A program made the translations under genes and the position numbers. Shown here one piece after another: positions 1 through 8,848 of a stretch of DNA of 64,000 nucleotides. The stretch's first letter is position 1, and each line of letters begins with the position of its first letter. The notes beneath the pieces are model-generated. The model had not been told where the DNA came from. It worked only from the letters and a program-made list of their open reading frames with translations, and ran no database searches. The stretch is from Pseudolabrys sp. FHR47 (GTDB lineage Bacteria > Pseudomonadota > Alphaproteobacteria > Rhizobiales > Xanthobacteraceae): assembly GCF_005153485.1 (NCBI RefSeq), contig NZ_CP039740.1:3661001-3725000 (forward strand), in the 5' to 3' direction.

Positions 1-21
1 GTTCCAACAGGCAGTCGTCGC

Positions 22-300
22 TCAACGCGACATGATGCCGATCGTGCTGCGGTCGAAGAACATCATCAGCTTGCCGTCGTGCATGAAGAAGATGGTGCCG
101 CGCGGCACTTCCTGAGCGCGCGCCATGATGTCGGCGCCCGGCGCCTTCATCGGCGCTTTCATCGCCTTGCCGTCCATGCCGACGAAGTAAGCTTGCCCGG
201 TAGCCAGGCCCCACTCGCTGGCGTCGGAGGCGTGAGCAGCGGCAGCGCCGAGCGACAAGGCCAGGCCTGCCGCGAGTACGGTCTTGGTGAGGATCGACAT
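22..300 (-). CDS. Small exported protein of unknown function
   Basis: This 92-aa protein begins with a clear Sec signal peptide (MSILTKTVLAAG followed by an Ala-rich stretch ending in AHA). The mature part of about 70 aa is rich in Lys, Met and Gly, with repeated KAPMKAP-like segments. I chose the ATG at 300 rather than the upstream one at 351 because the signal peptide starts there and AGGA lies about 8 nt before it. I do not recognise the family. It is probably periplasmic. It is divergent from the redoxin gene that follows. Confidence 0.6.
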   Translation of the reverse strand: MSILTKTVLAAGLALSLGAAAAHASDASEWGLATGQAYFVGMDGKAMKAPMKAPGADIMARAQEVPRGTIFFMHDGKLMMFFDRSTIGIMSR

Positions 301-500
301 TGTGTTGGTCCTTGTTTCGCATGAAAATCGCGAGTTTTCTCGCGACGTCATCGGTTGATGACAGCGCGGACCGTAGGGCGCGACCGCCCGGTTGGATAAT
401 GCCGAGATGCTATCGATTTGATAGCCTGACGACGCGCACCCTCGTGATAAAGTTTCGAGACCGCTGCTGTGTTGGCGGCCACGAACCGGCGAGGTTGAGC

Positions 501-1208
501 TTGGACGAAAGCCCCAAAATTCCGGAAACGACGGCGGAAGCGCTTTCGCTTATCATCGGCATGCCCGGCGAACTCCGCGATCAACTCGCGGCCTATGTCG
601 GACACAGCAGACGCCTGCAACCGGCTATTGCCGCCGCGTACGACCGGCTGATCGGACATTTGATGGCCGTCTACTCCGGTCAGATCGGCCCGGCGGTTGG
701 CGACCCGATGCCGGATTTTCTGCTATCGGACCAGAACGGTCATCTGATGGCGCTCGATCGCTTTCTCGAAGACGGGCCGCTGGTCATCAGCATGAATCGC
801 GGTCATTGGTGTCCGTTCTGCAAGATCGATCTGCGGGCGCTGGCAAAAATCGCGCCGGAAATCAGGCGACGCGGTGCGCAAGTCGTTTCGATCATGCCGG
901 AGAAGGCCCGCTTCACCAAACAATCGATCGCCGATAACGCCCTGCCCTTTCCAATCCTCAGCGATGTCGACCTTGCTTACGCGTTGTCGCTCGGCATGGT
1001 CTACTGGGTTGGTACCGAGGTCAAACAACTATACGAGGACCTCGATCTCGACCTCGAGCGGTTTCAGGGCAACAGCGGCTATTTCCTGCCAATGGCCGCC
1101 AAGTTCATTGTGGGTCGCGACGGCATCATCAAGGCACGGCAGATCGACGTCGACTACCGTCAACGTATGGAACCGTCCGTTATTCTGGAGGCGCTGGCAC
1201 GGCTGTGA
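501..1208 (+). CDS. AhpC/TSA-family redoxin
   Basis: A thioredoxin-fold peroxiredoxin-like protein of about 235 aa. The segment PAVGDPMPDFLLSDQNG is the usual AhpC/TSA entry strand. The active site lies in NRGHWCPFCKIDLRAL, with a CxxC motif (WCPFC), followed by PILSDVDLAYA as in bacterioferritin-comigratory and AhpC-type proteins. The reading frame is open back to position 300, but the extra N-terminal residues look non-coding. I chose TTG 501 because GAGG lies 6 nt upstream; TTG 495 and ATG 399 are alternatives. The likely role is thiol-dependent peroxide or disulfide reduction in the cytoplasm; the substrate is unknown. Confidence 0.75.
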   Translation: MDESPKIPETTAEALSLIIGMPGELRDQLAAYVGHSRRLQPAIAAAYDRLIGHLMAVYSGQIGPAVGDPMPDFLLSDQNGHLMALDRFLEDGPLVISMNRGHWCPFCKIDLRALAKIAPEIRRRGAQVVSIMPEKARFTKQSIADNALPFPILSDVDLAYALSLGMVYWVGTEVKQLYEDLDLDLERFQGNSGYFLPMAAKFIVGRDGIIKARQIDVDYRQRMEPSVILEALARL

Positions 1209-1214
1209 CCTGCG

Positions 1215-2126
1215 TCAGGCCTGTCCGGCCGGCCGCGCCACCGGCAGCAATGCCGCCCAGTCCGCCGCGCGCAACAATTTCATCAGTCCGGTCGCCGCCG
1301 CCGATCGGCCTCGCCCGGCCACGGCATAAAGGAAGACAGGACGACGCAACCGCACGCCATCGACCGCGACGCCACGCAGTCCTGAATGACCACGCGCGGT
1401 TTCCGGCATGATAGCGACTCCGACATTGGCTTCGAGCAGGTTCAGCATGTCCTGATCGGAAAGAACATGGTCGCCAGTCTTCTGCTCGATGCCGGCCGAC
1501 CGCAGCAGCGCGTCGAGTTCGTCGGCCTGCTCGCAGTAAGGCCGCGAAATCAGCCTCGTGCCCGCCATTTCGGTTAACGCGATGCGATTGCGCATCGCGA
1601 GGGGATGTGCCTTGTTGACGACGAGTTCGTAGCCTTCCTCGAACAGCGGCCAGGCATCGAGCCGCTCCCAGCTTTCGCCAAGCGGACCTGCGACCGCAAG
1701 CTCCGAACTGCCGGCTTTCAGGCGTTCGGCAATTGCGTGACCGTCACCGCGGAAGAATTGCAATTCAAGTCCGGAAAAAGCCTTGGCAAGTTCGGAGAGC
1801 ACCGGCACGAGCAGCGCGAGATTGACGGTGTGCGACAGCGCGATGCGCAAAGGCGCCGTGGCGCCCTTCTTGTAGGACGCCGCCAGCGCCTTGGCGGCAA
1901 CGGCGCTTTCATGGCACTGCGTCAGCAGCGGCAGCATCATGCGCCCGAGATCGGTGAGATGACTGAGCGCGCGTTCGCGCCGGAACAAGGCGCCGCCGAG
2001 TTCGTCCTCGAGCGCCTTGATGGCGCGGCTCAGCGATGGCTGCGCGACGTTGCAGTCGCTGGCGGCCTGCGTGAAATTGAGTGTCTTCGCTACCGATAGA
2101 AAATAGCGAATTTGATGCATTTCCAT
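1215..2126 (-). CDS. LysR-family transcriptional regulator
   Basis: A 303-aa LysR-type regulator. The N-terminal winged helix-turn-helix is complete (MHQIRYFLSVAKTLNFTQAA, then QPSLSRAIKALEDELGG), followed by a periplasmic-binding-protein-like co-inducer domain. The start at 2126 puts the HTH at the very N-terminus, as is usual in the family; the frame extends to 2195 but the added residues are not LysR-like. The gene is convergent with the redoxin gene, six bases from its stop, so the redoxin may not be its target. The ligand cannot be deduced. Confidence 0.9.
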   Translation of the reverse strand: MEMHQIRYFLSVAKTLNFTQAASDCNVAQPSLSRAIKALEDELGGALFRRERALSHLTDLGRMMLPLLTQCHESAVAAKALAASYKKGATAPLRIALSHTVNLALLVPVLSELAKAFSGLELQFFRGDGHAIAERLKAGSSELAVAGPLGESWERLDAWPLFEEGYELVVNKAHPLAMRNRIALTEMAGTRLISRPYCEQADELDALLRSAGIEQKTGDHVLSDQDMLNLLEANVGVAIMPETARGHSGLRGVAVDGVRLRRPVFLYAVAGRGRSAAATGLMKLLRAADWAALLPVARPAGQA

Positions 2127-2300
2127 CGAGCAACCCGCGACCTGTGCCGCCGGGCGGGATTGTGCACGTCGCGCGGCGTCGCGCAATCGACCCAAGGCCG
2201 CTGTCGGTTATCGAAACCATAGCGCAAAGGCATTGGACCGGACGGCTTTTGAGTGGCTACGCGGGCAAACGGAAAAGGGTGGCGGGCCAGAATTTATCCC

Positions 2301-2329
2301 TTGACTCTTATTCCTATTAGCCCTATATT
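2301..2329 (+). promoter_or_regulatory. Sigma70-type promoter for the DUF305 gene
   Basis: TTGACT at 2301-2306 and TATATT at 2324-2329 are separated by exactly 17 bp, a near-consensus housekeeping promoter. The local sequence is AT-rich within a GC-rich genome. Transcription would start near 2336 and leave a leader of about 195 nt before the ATG at 2532. Confidence 0.6.
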
Positions 2330-2338
2330 CCTATCTAT

Positions 2339-2391
2339 CCCGCCCCAACCGCGAGGGGTGTCTGATCAGCGTCTCCAGACGCTGGGGCGGG
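2339..2391 (+). promoter_or_regulatory. Two-tier hairpin at the start of the DUF305 leader
   Basis: An outer perfect 9-bp stem pairs 2339-2347 with 2383-2391 (CCCGCCCCA/TGGGGCGGG). It partly competes with an inner 8-bp stem pairing 2367-2374 with 2377-2384 (CAGCGTCT/AGACGCTG). The structure begins only a few bases after the predicted transcription start. It could stabilise the mRNA or control read-through. Confidence 0.45.
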
Positions 2392-2531
2392 GAGCGGTGG
2401 CCGGGTTCGGGGCGTCGGAGATGCGGCGCAAATTCCCCTCCCGGCGGTCCAAGCCGCTCCTCCCCCGGAACACGCCCTTTGCCGCCGCGTTGCCCTCCCG
2501 CGAAGCGGCCTTGCGCCGCAAGGAGGTCCCC

Positions 2532-3017
2532 ATGTCCTACATGCGCTTTGCCCTGATGATCGCGGTGTCGACCGTCGTGATGTTCGGCCTGATGTATCTC
2601 AACACCTACGCGCTCGATCACGTCTTCTACAGCCAGACCCGCACATGGATGGCGCTGGTGATGGGCGCGGCGATGGCCGTCGTGATGATGGGCTTCATGT
2701 GGAGCATGTATCCGAACCGGCGCGTCAACGCGGCCATCGTGCTCGGCAGCGTCGTCGTCTTCGCCGCGGCGCTGTGGCTGGTGCGCAGCCAGGCGACGGT
2801 GAGCGACGTCAGCTACATGCAGGCGATGATCCCGCATCACTCCATCGCCGTGCTCACCAGCCGCCGCGCCCATATCCGCGATCCGCGCGTGCGCGAGCTG
2901 GCCGACAAGATCATCGCGGCGCAGCTGCGCGAGATCGGCGAGATGAAGACGCTGATCGCGGAGCTGAAGCGGCAGCCGCCGCCGGCGAACGCGCCGGACC
3001 TGCCGCCGGGGAAGTAG
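2532..3017 (+). CDS. DUF305 family membrane protein
   Basis: This 161-aa protein has three hydrophobic segments in its first 100 residues (about 5-25, 38-60 and 68-85). The DUF305 signature MQAMIPHHSIAVLTS follows, with its paired histidines, and then helices with REL and EIGEMK. DUF305 domains are ferritin-like helical bundles often found with metal or copper homeostasis genes, which is family knowledge rather than something seen here. An ideal AGGAGG at 2521-2526 fixes the start at 2532; the in-frame extension to 2253 is leader sequence. It is convergent with cheR. Confidence 0.85.
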   Translation: MSYMRFALMIAVSTVVMFGLMYLNTYALDHVFYSQTRTWMALVMGAAMAVVMMGFMWSMYPNRRVNAAIVLGSVVVFAAALWLVRSQATVSDVSYMQAMIPHHSIAVLTSRRAHIRDPRVRELADKIIAAQLREIGEMKTLIAELKRQPPPANAPDLPPGK

Positions 3018-3047
3018 GGGGAAGATGGAGCGCGTATCAACGTCACC

Positions 3048-3147
3048 GTCGTCCCGGACACCGAGCGAAGCGAGGTGAGCCGGGACCCATAACCACCGTT
3101 CTATCGAGATGGCACGGCGTATGGGTCCCCGCCTTCGCGGGGACGAC
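3048..3147. repeat. REP/MITE-like palindromic element
   Basis: About 100 bp between two convergent genes forms nested inverted repeats. The outer arms are GTCGTCCC (3048-3055) and GGGACGAC (3140-3147); the inner arms are GGGACCCATA (3082-3091) and TATGGGTCCC (3120-3129). The wording 'CCGCCTTCGCGGGGACGAC' is typical of dispersed palindromes in Rhizobiales genomes. It may act as a bidirectional transcription terminator. Confidence 0.6.
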
Positions 3148-3152
3148 AGATT

Positions 3153-4028
3153 CTACAACGCCCGTCGTTGCACCACGCTGCGCACGGCCGCATCCTGCGC
3201 CGCGAGGTTGGGCGCATAGAGCCCGCGCTTGTCGGGCACCGGCTTGAAGGCGTTCGTGAGCCCGACCACGGTCTCGGCGGCGCCGAGCACCAGATAGCCG
3301 TCCTCGGCGATCTGCGGCGCGAGGCGGTTGAGCACCTGGGTCTTGGTCGGCTGGTCGAAATAGATCAGCACATTGCGGCAGAACACGATGTCGAAACGGC
3401 CGAGCGGCGTGAAGTCGTTGAGCAGATTGAGCGTGCGGAACTGCACCATGCTGCGCAGCTCGGACGACACCTGCCAGGTCTCGCCGACCTGCGTGAAATA
3501 CTTGAGCAGCATCTGAATCGGCAGGCCGCGCTGCACCTCGAACTGGCTGTAGGTGCCGGCGCGGGCGCGCTCCAGCACCTCGCTGGAGAGGTCGGTGGCG
3601 AGAATGTCGATGCGGAAGCCGCTCAGCGCGCCGCCTTTGGCCGAGGCCGCCATCTCCTTGATCGCCATCGCCAGCGAGTAAGGCTCCTGCCCGCTCGAGG
3701 CGGCGGCGCACCAGATGCGCAGGCGGCGGTCGCGGTCGCGCGCGGCGGTGAGCGCGGGCAGCATGGTGTCGCGGAAATGCTCGAACGGAATCTTGTCGCG
3801 GAAGAAGAAGGTCTCGTTGGTCGTCATCGCCTCGACGGTGTCGATGGCGATCGGCGAAGAGGGCGTCATGCGGATACGGGTGACGAGATCGCCGAGCGAG
3901 GTCAGGCCGTGCTTGCGCACGACCGGCATCAGCCGGCTCTCGGCGAGATACAGTTTCTCGGCGGCGAGCACGAGGCCGGAGCGCTCGTGCAGATAGCGGC
4001 GCAGGTAGTCGAAATCGCCGGGGGTCAT
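3153..4028 (-). CDS. cheR: Chemoreceptor methyltransferase CheR
   Basis: A 291-aa SAM-dependent protein-glutamate methyltransferase that methylates chemoreceptor glutamates for adaptation. The N-terminal CheR helical domain carries TNETFFFRD at about 69-77, and the SAM-binding motif I follows in IWCAAASSGQEPYSLAM. Motif FDIVFCRNVLIYFD is the conserved catalytic-core strand. The ATG at 4028 overlaps the cheB stop by four bases (ATGA), which indicates translational coupling. It is the last gene of the cheA-W-Y-B-R operon. Confidence 0.95.
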   Translation of the reverse strand: MTPGDFDYLRRYLHERSGLVLAAEKLYLAESRLMPVVRKHGLTSLGDLVTRIRMTPSSPIAIDTVEAMTTNETFFFRDKIPFEHFRDTMLPALTAARDRDRRLRIWCAAASSGQEPYSLAMAIKEMAASAKGGALSGFRIDILATDLSSEVLERARAGTYSQFEVQRGLPIQMLLKYFTQVGETWQVSSELRSMVQFRTLNLLNDFTPLGRFDIVFCRNVLIYFDQPTKTQVLNRLAPQIAEDGYLVLGAAETVVGLTNAFKPVPDKRGLYAPNLAAQDAAVRSVVQRRAL

Positions 4029-5203
4029 GCGCGCTCCGCGGCGAACAGGCGGTTGAGCTTGGCGCCGATATCGTCGATCGGCAGCACGGCGGAGCAAAGC
4101 CCGGCGAGCGCGACCTGGCCGGGCATGCCCCAGACCACGCTCGAGGCTTCGTCCTGCGCCAGCACATGGCCGCCGGCATGGACAATGTCGTGCGCGCCGG
4201 CGAGGCCGTCATGACCCATGCCGGTGAGAACGAGCGCGAGCGCACGCGGGCCCCAGACGATGGCGGCGCTGGAGAACAGCGGGTCGACCGCCGGCTTGCA
4301 GAAATTGATCGGCGCGGTGTTGGTGATCTCGATGACCGGCACATTGTTGCGCTGGGCCACGGTCATATGACGGCCGCCGGGCGCGAGATAGATAGTGCCG
4401 GCGACGATCTCCTCGCCATGCACCGCCTCGCGCGCCGTATGCTTGCTGAGCCGGCCGAGATGCTCGGCGAGAATGGCGGTGAAGGTCGGCGGCATGTGCT
4501 GGGTGATGAGCACCGGCACGCGCTCGATCACGGCGCCGATGTCCGTCACCAGTTTGTTGAGCGCCTGCGGCCCGCCGGTCGAGGCGCCGATCAGCAGCGC
4601 GCGCGGCGCGACGGTCGGCAGCGGCCGCAGCACGATCGGCGCGTGGGGCGGGTGATAGTGGTGGAGGGCCTTCGCCTGCGGCGCGGTAGGCGGGGCAAGC
4701 GGCGGCGCGTCGGCAACAGGGGTGAGGCTTGGCGCCTTGTGGCCGCGGCGGCCGAGCTGGCGGATTTTCTCGATCAGGTCGCGGCGAAACTCCGGCGCGG
4801 CGCCGACGTCGCTCTGGCTCGACGGCTTGGGGATGTAGTCGGTGGCGCCCAGCGACAGCGCTCGCAGGCTGATCTCGGCATTCCGCCGCGTCAGCGTCGA
4901 CGCCATGATCACGGTGACGCCCGGGCACTTGGCGAGCAGCTGCGGCAGCGCGGTGATGCCGTCCAGTTCCGGCATGTCGACGTCGAGGATGACCACGTCC
5001 GGCTTGATGCGCTCGATCTGCTCGACCGCCTCGCGGCCGTTGCGCAACGACGCGACCAGCGCCATGTCCGGCTCGGCCTCGATCCAGCGCGCGAACAGGC
5101 CACGCACCACGATGGCGTCGTCCGCGATCATGACGCGCAGGCACGGCGCACCGGTGGCGGCCGATGCCGCTTGAAGAGGCGCGAGGGTCAGGTGGTCGGA
5201 CAC
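4025..5203 (-). CDS. cheB: Chemotaxis methylesterase/glutamine deamidase CheB
   Basis: A 392-aa response regulator with methylesterase output, removing methyl groups from chemoreceptors when phosphorylated by CheA. The receiver domain (about 22-140) has the phosphoacceptor Asp74 in VVILDVDMPELDG. A Pro/Ala/His-rich linker (about 160-195) leads to the esterase domain with the triad Ser208 (IGASTGGPQ), His236 (ITQHMPP) and Asp332 (GMGHDG). Spacing to cheY is 22 nt, and the stop overlaps cheR. Confidence 0.96.
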   Translation of the reverse strand: MSDHLTLAPLQAASAATGAPCLRVMIADDAIVVRGLFARWIEAEPDMALVASLRNGREAVEQIERIKPDVVILDVDMPELDGITALPQLLAKCPGVTVIMASTLTRRNAEISLRALSLGATDYIPKPSSQSDVGAAPEFRRDLIEKIRQLGRRGHKAPSLTPVADAPPLAPPTAPQAKALHHYHPPHAPIVLRPLPTVAPRALLIGASTGGPQALNKLVTDIGAVIERVPVLITQHMPPTFTAILAEHLGRLSKHTAREAVHGEEIVAGTIYLAPGGRHMTVAQRNNVPVIEITNTAPINFCKPAVDPLFSSAAIVWGPRALALVLTGMGHDGLAGAHDIVHAGGHVLAQDEASSVVWGMPGQVALAGLCSAVLPIDDIGAKLNRLFAAERA

Positions 5204-5225
5204 GAGCGGGCTCTTTCTGGCGGCG

Positions 5226-5591
5226 TCAGATCAGCCCGACTTCCTGGAACTTGGCTTCGACGATCTCCTTGTCGAAAGGCTTCATGATGTATTCGTTGGC
5301 GCCGGCATGCAGCGCGCGCGCGATATGCGCGACGTCGTTCTCGGTGGTGCAGAACACCACCTTCGGCGCGTCGCCGCCCGGCATCCGGCGCAGCATGCGC
5401 AGGAATTCGTAGCCGTCCATCTTCGGCATGTTCCAGTCGAGCAGGATGGCTTCCGGCAACTTGCGCCGGCACAGGTCGAGCGCCTGCTCGCCGTCCTCGG
5501 CTTCCTCGATGGTGAATTCGAGGCCTTCCAGAATGCGGCGCGCCACCTTGCGGATGACACTGGAGTCGTCGACGACCAGACAGGTTTTCAT
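5226..5591 (-). CDS. cheY: Single-domain response regulator CheY
   Basis: This 121-aa protein consists only of a receiver domain. The acidic pair VDDS at the N-terminus, phosphoacceptor Asp52 in LLDWNMPKMDG, Thr in FCTTEND and Lys in YIMKPFDKE are all present. In the chemotaxis operon it would be phosphorylated by CheA and act on the flagellar switch or serve as a phosphate sink. It lies 42 nt downstream of cheW and 22 nt upstream of cheB. Confidence 0.93.
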   Translation of the reverse strand: MKTCLVVDDSSVIRKVARRILEGLEFTIEEAEDGEQALDLCRRKLPEAILLDWNMPKMDGYEFLRMLRRMPGGDAPKVVFCTTENDVAHIARALHAGANEYIMKPFDKEIVEAKFQEVGLI

Positions 5592-5633
5592 GGTTTCTTC
5601 CTCGTCATCTTGGGTTGCGGTTGTGCGTGGCGG

Positions 5634-6086
5634 TCACGCGGCGACCGCCGGAGCGATATCGAGCAGACGGTCGACATCGAGCACCAACAGCAGGTGATGC
5701 TCGAGGCGATAGATGCCGGACGAAACGGCGGCGAGCTTGGGATCAAGATTGACCGGGTTGCGTTCGAAATCGGCGGCGTCGAGGCTCATGACTTCGCCGA
5801 CCTGATCGATCATCAGCCCGTAGGACTCGCCCTTGAGTTCGACGCCGATGGCCATCGCCGACTCGCTGCGGCGCTCGAGCCCGAGCCGGCGGCAGAGATC
5901 CACGAGCGTGACGATGCGGCCGCGCAAATTGAGAATGCCGGCGATCTCCGGCGGCGCCAACGGCACGCGCGTCAGCCGTTCCGGCACGAACACGTCCTGC
6001 ACGCGACCGATCGGCAGGCCGAACAGCTCGCCGCCCACCATGGCGGTGACGTAGTCGTTGATGGTTTGCTCGGTGCCGTGGGTCAT
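5634..6086 (-). CDS. cheW: Chemotaxis coupling protein CheW
   Basis: A 150-aa CheW-domain protein that links chemoreceptors to CheA. It has the two five-stranded barrel subdomains, with typical segments ELFGLPIGRVQDVFVPERLTR (split by the conserved Pro) and GILNLRGRIVTLVDLCRRLGL. A later segment, YGLMIDQVGEVMSLD, matches the C-terminal CheW strands. The start lies 8 nt after the cheA stop, so it is co-translated with the kinase. Confidence 0.94.
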   Translation of the reverse strand: MTHGTEQTINDYVTAMVGGELFGLPIGRVQDVFVPERLTRVPLAPPEIAGILNLRGRIVTLVDLCRRLGLERRSESAMAIGVELKGESYGLMIDQVGEVMSLDAADFERNPVNLDPKLAAVSSGIYRLEHHLLLVLDVDRLLDIAPAVAA

Positions 6087-6094
6087 GTCGGTGC

Positions 6095-8716
6095 CTATGC
6101 CGCGTCGCCCACGCCGGTCTGCTCCATGAGCGCGGCAATGAGGCCCTGGCGGTCGAACTTGGCGACATAATCATGAAGACCGGCGCGGCGGCCGCGGTCG
6201 ATCAATTCGGCGGACACCTGCGACGACAACGCGATCACCGGCGTCGCCGCGCTTCGCGGATCGGCGCGCAGCGCTTCGGTGAGTTCGAAACCGTCCATGT
6301 CCGGCATTTCGATGTCGGTGACGACACTGTCGAACGTCTTGCCGGACTCGATCAGCGCCAATGCTTCCTTCGCCGAGCCGGCCGCCGTGACGGCATAGCC
6401 CGCCGCTTGCAGCACCGGCATCAGCATGTTGCGGAAGAACGGCGAGTCATCGACCAGCAGAATGCTGCGCTGGCGCTCGCGCCGCGTGCCGTCCTTGCGG
6501 CGGAACCAGTCCTCGAAAGCGAGCGGCAGGAAATGCGCAACGTCGACGATCTCCGTCGCCTGTCCCTTGATGACGGCCGAGCCGAGCACACCGGGGTTGC
6601 CGCTGCCGACCTGAATGTCGAGGCGGTCGTCAACGATATCGACGATCTCGTCGACCACCAGCGCCATCGAGCGCACGCCGTCCGAGAATACGAGCAGCGG
6701 CTGCGCGCCTTCGCTGCGCACGGGCTTGTCGGTCATACTGACGAGCGGCATCAACTGGCCGCGGTACTGTACCATGTGGCGGCCGTTCGACAGTTCGATC
6801 TTGCGCGCGTCGATCTCCTCGAGCCGCGTGATCAGCGACAGCGGCACCGCCTTGGGCTGGCTCGATCCGGCGCGGAACAGGAGCATCGAGGTCGTGTCGT
6901 CGTCCGACTCTTCCGCCTTCTGCGCCTGCGCGCGTTCGGCCGCCGCCACATGCGTCGCAACCGCCGAACCAAGCGAACGGGCGACGCCGTTCGGATCGAC
7001 GATCATGATCACCGAACCGTCGCCGAGAATGGTGTTGCCGGAGAACATCGGGATATCGCGCAGTTTGCTCGACATCGGCTTGACCACGATTTCCTCGGTA
7101 TGGAAAACGCTGTCGACGACGATACCGAAGGTCTGGCTGCCAACCTGGGTGACGACGATATAGGCGCCTTCGATGGCGTCCTTGCCGTCCAAACCCTTCT
7201 TGCCGTCGATGCCAAGCAACTTCGACAACCGCGCCAGGGGCAGCAGCTTGTCGCGCAGTCGCAGCACCGCGGTGTCCTTGATACGCTCGATGCGGTGATC
7301 GCCGCCCTTGCGGGCGCGCACCAGTTCGACCACCGCGATCTGCGGAATGGCAAAGCGGCTGCCGCCGACCTCGACGATCAGCGCCGCAACGATGGCCAGC
7401 GTCAGTGGAATCTTGATGATGAAACTGACGCCCTGCCCCGCCACGGACTTGACGTCGATGGTGCCGCCGATCTGATCGATGTTGTTGCGCACCACATCCA
7501 TGCCGACGCCGCGGCCGGACACGCTGGTGACAGTCTGCGCGGTCGAAAAGCCGGCGGAGAAGATGAATTTGTGAATCTGCGCATCGGAGAGCTTGTCGGC
7601 CTCGGCTTCCGACACCAGCCCCTGCGCGATTGCCTTGGCCTTGATGCGCGCGGTGTCGAGGCCGCGCCCGTCGTCCGACACCTGGATGATGATGTGGCCG
7701 CCTTCGTGATAGGCCGCGAGACGGATGTGGCCCTGCGGCGGTTTGCCGGTGGCGCGGCGTTCGGCCGGCGTTTCCAGCCCGTGATCGGCCGAATTACGCA
7801 GCATATGCGTCAGCGGATCTCTGATCTGGTCGAGCACCTGACGGTCGAGTTCGGTTTCGGCGCCCTGCAGCTCGAGTTCGATTTCCTTGCCGAGATCGTG
7901 GGCGAGATCGCGCACGATGCGCGGGAATTTCTGCCAGGCGCTGCCGATCGGCTGCATGCGCGTCTTCATGACGCCTTCCTGCAGCTCGGCCGTGACATTC
8001 GACAGGCGCTGCAGCGGCGTCTTGAACTCGGAATCGCCGTGCCGCCGCACGATCTCGAGCAGCTGATTACGGGTCAGCACCAGTTCCGAGACCATCGTCA
8101 TCAATTGCTCGATGGTATCGACGGTGACGCGGATCGACTGCGCGGAACTCTTGACGGATTCCTCTTCCTTCAAAGGCTCCTGGGCCGCGGCAGGTTTTGC
8201 CTTTTTGGCGGGACGCGGATCGACCGGTGTTTCCTGAAACGCGCGCTCGAGTTCTTCGAGCGACACTTCGCCGGGGCGCAAGGGCCGGCCGAGCGCCTGC
8301 TCAGTCGTCGCGATCTCCTTGTGCTCCGGCTTTGCCGCGCGCTCGGCAATACTGTGTAGATCGGCGATCAGATCGCTGTCGGAGCCCTCCGGCTCGCGCT
8401 GCTCATGCTCCAGCGAGGCGAGGATTTCCTTGATACGGTCGATGGTGGCGAGGATCACCGAGACGGCTTCATGCGTTGCCGGCATGCCGTCGCGGAATTT
8501 TCCCATCACCGTTTCGGCGGCATGCGCCAGGGCTTCCAGCCGCGGCAGGCCGAGAAAGCCGCAGGTGCCCTTGATGGTGTGGACGAGGCGGAAAATGTTG
8601 TCCAGAATCCGCGCATTATTCGGATCCTGCTCGAAACGAACGAGCTCGACGTCAACCACGTCGAGACTCTCATTGGTCTCGGTGACGAATTCCCGCAGCA
8701 GATCGTCCATGGACAA
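6095..8716 (-). CDS. cheA: Chemotaxis histidine kinase CheA with C-terminal receiver
   Basis: An 873-aa hybrid kinase. The HPt domain has phospho-His46 in FRLVHTIKGTCGFLG. It is followed by a dimerisation domain, an ATPase domain (HMLRNSADHGLETP as N-box, SDDGRGLD and GRGVGMDVV as G-boxes), a first CheW-like domain, and a second CheW-like segment near 600-720. The last 120 residues are a CheY-like receiver (ILLVDDSPFF, then VVTDIEMPDMDGFE). Canonical E. coli CheA is about 650 aa and lacks the receiver. Such hybrid CheAs are common in alphaproteobacterial clusters and may self-limit signalling. Confidence 0.95.
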   Translation of the reverse strand: MSMDDLLREFVTETNESLDVVDVELVRFEQDPNNARILDNIFRLVHTIKGTCGFLGLPRLEALAHAAETVMGKFRDGMPATHEAVSVILATIDRIKEILASLEHEQREPEGSDSDLIADLHSIAERAAKPEHKEIATTEQALGRPLRPGEVSLEELERAFQETPVDPRPAKKAKPAAAQEPLKEEESVKSSAQSIRVTVDTIEQLMTMVSELVLTRNQLLEIVRRHGDSEFKTPLQRLSNVTAELQEGVMKTRMQPIGSAWQKFPRIVRDLAHDLGKEIELELQGAETELDRQVLDQIRDPLTHMLRNSADHGLETPAERRATGKPPQGHIRLAAYHEGGHIIIQVSDDGRGLDTARIKAKAIAQGLVSEAEADKLSDAQIHKFIFSAGFSTAQTVTSVSGRGVGMDVVRNNIDQIGGTIDVKSVAGQGVSFIIKIPLTLAIVAALIVEVGGSRFAIPQIAVVELVRARKGGDHRIERIKDTAVLRLRDKLLPLARLSKLLGIDGKKGLDGKDAIEGAYIVVTQVGSQTFGIVVDSVFHTEEIVVKPMSSKLRDIPMFSGNTILGDGSVIMIVDPNGVARSLGSAVATHVAAAERAQAQKAEESDDDTTSMLLFRAGSSQPKAVPLSLITRLEEIDARKIELSNGRHMVQYRGQLMPLVSMTDKPVRSEGAQPLLVFSDGVRSMALVVDEIVDIVDDRLDIQVGSGNPGVLGSAVIKGQATEIVDVAHFLPLAFEDWFRRKDGTRRERQRSILLVDDSPFFRNMLMPVLQAAGYAVTAAGSAKEALALIESGKTFDSVVTDIEMPDMDGFELTEALRADPRSAATPVIALSSQVSAELIDRGRRAGLHDYVAKFDRQGLIAALMEQTGVGDAA

Positions 8717-8848
8717 AGGCCTTCATCGACGGGCGGTGAACCCGTGCGCAGCTCCCCGTCGGGAGAGCCGGCAGTTTGAGCGATGAAGGGTTTAATTTTG
8801 GTTTCAGAAATCTAAATGGCGCGGAACTTCACGCTTTGTTAACCCGCG

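Larger units (their letters stand above)
2127..2531. other. Intergenic region between lysR and the DUF305 gene
   Basis: No credible gene lies in this 405-bp stretch. It is the divergent control region of the LysR gene and the DUF305 gene, and contains the promoter and hairpin listed separately. The remaining long leader (about 2392-2520) is GC-rich and shows no coding signature. Confidence 0.6.

Noticed and set aside
3043..5287. Long frames overlapping cheR and cheB on both strands
   Set aside because: They are shadows of the two genes in other frames; products are Arg/Ala-rich and lack domains.
6173..8359. 728-aa open frame on the plus strand
   Set aside because: It is antisense to cheA, with a His/Arg/Asp-rich product that matches no family; an effect of high GC.
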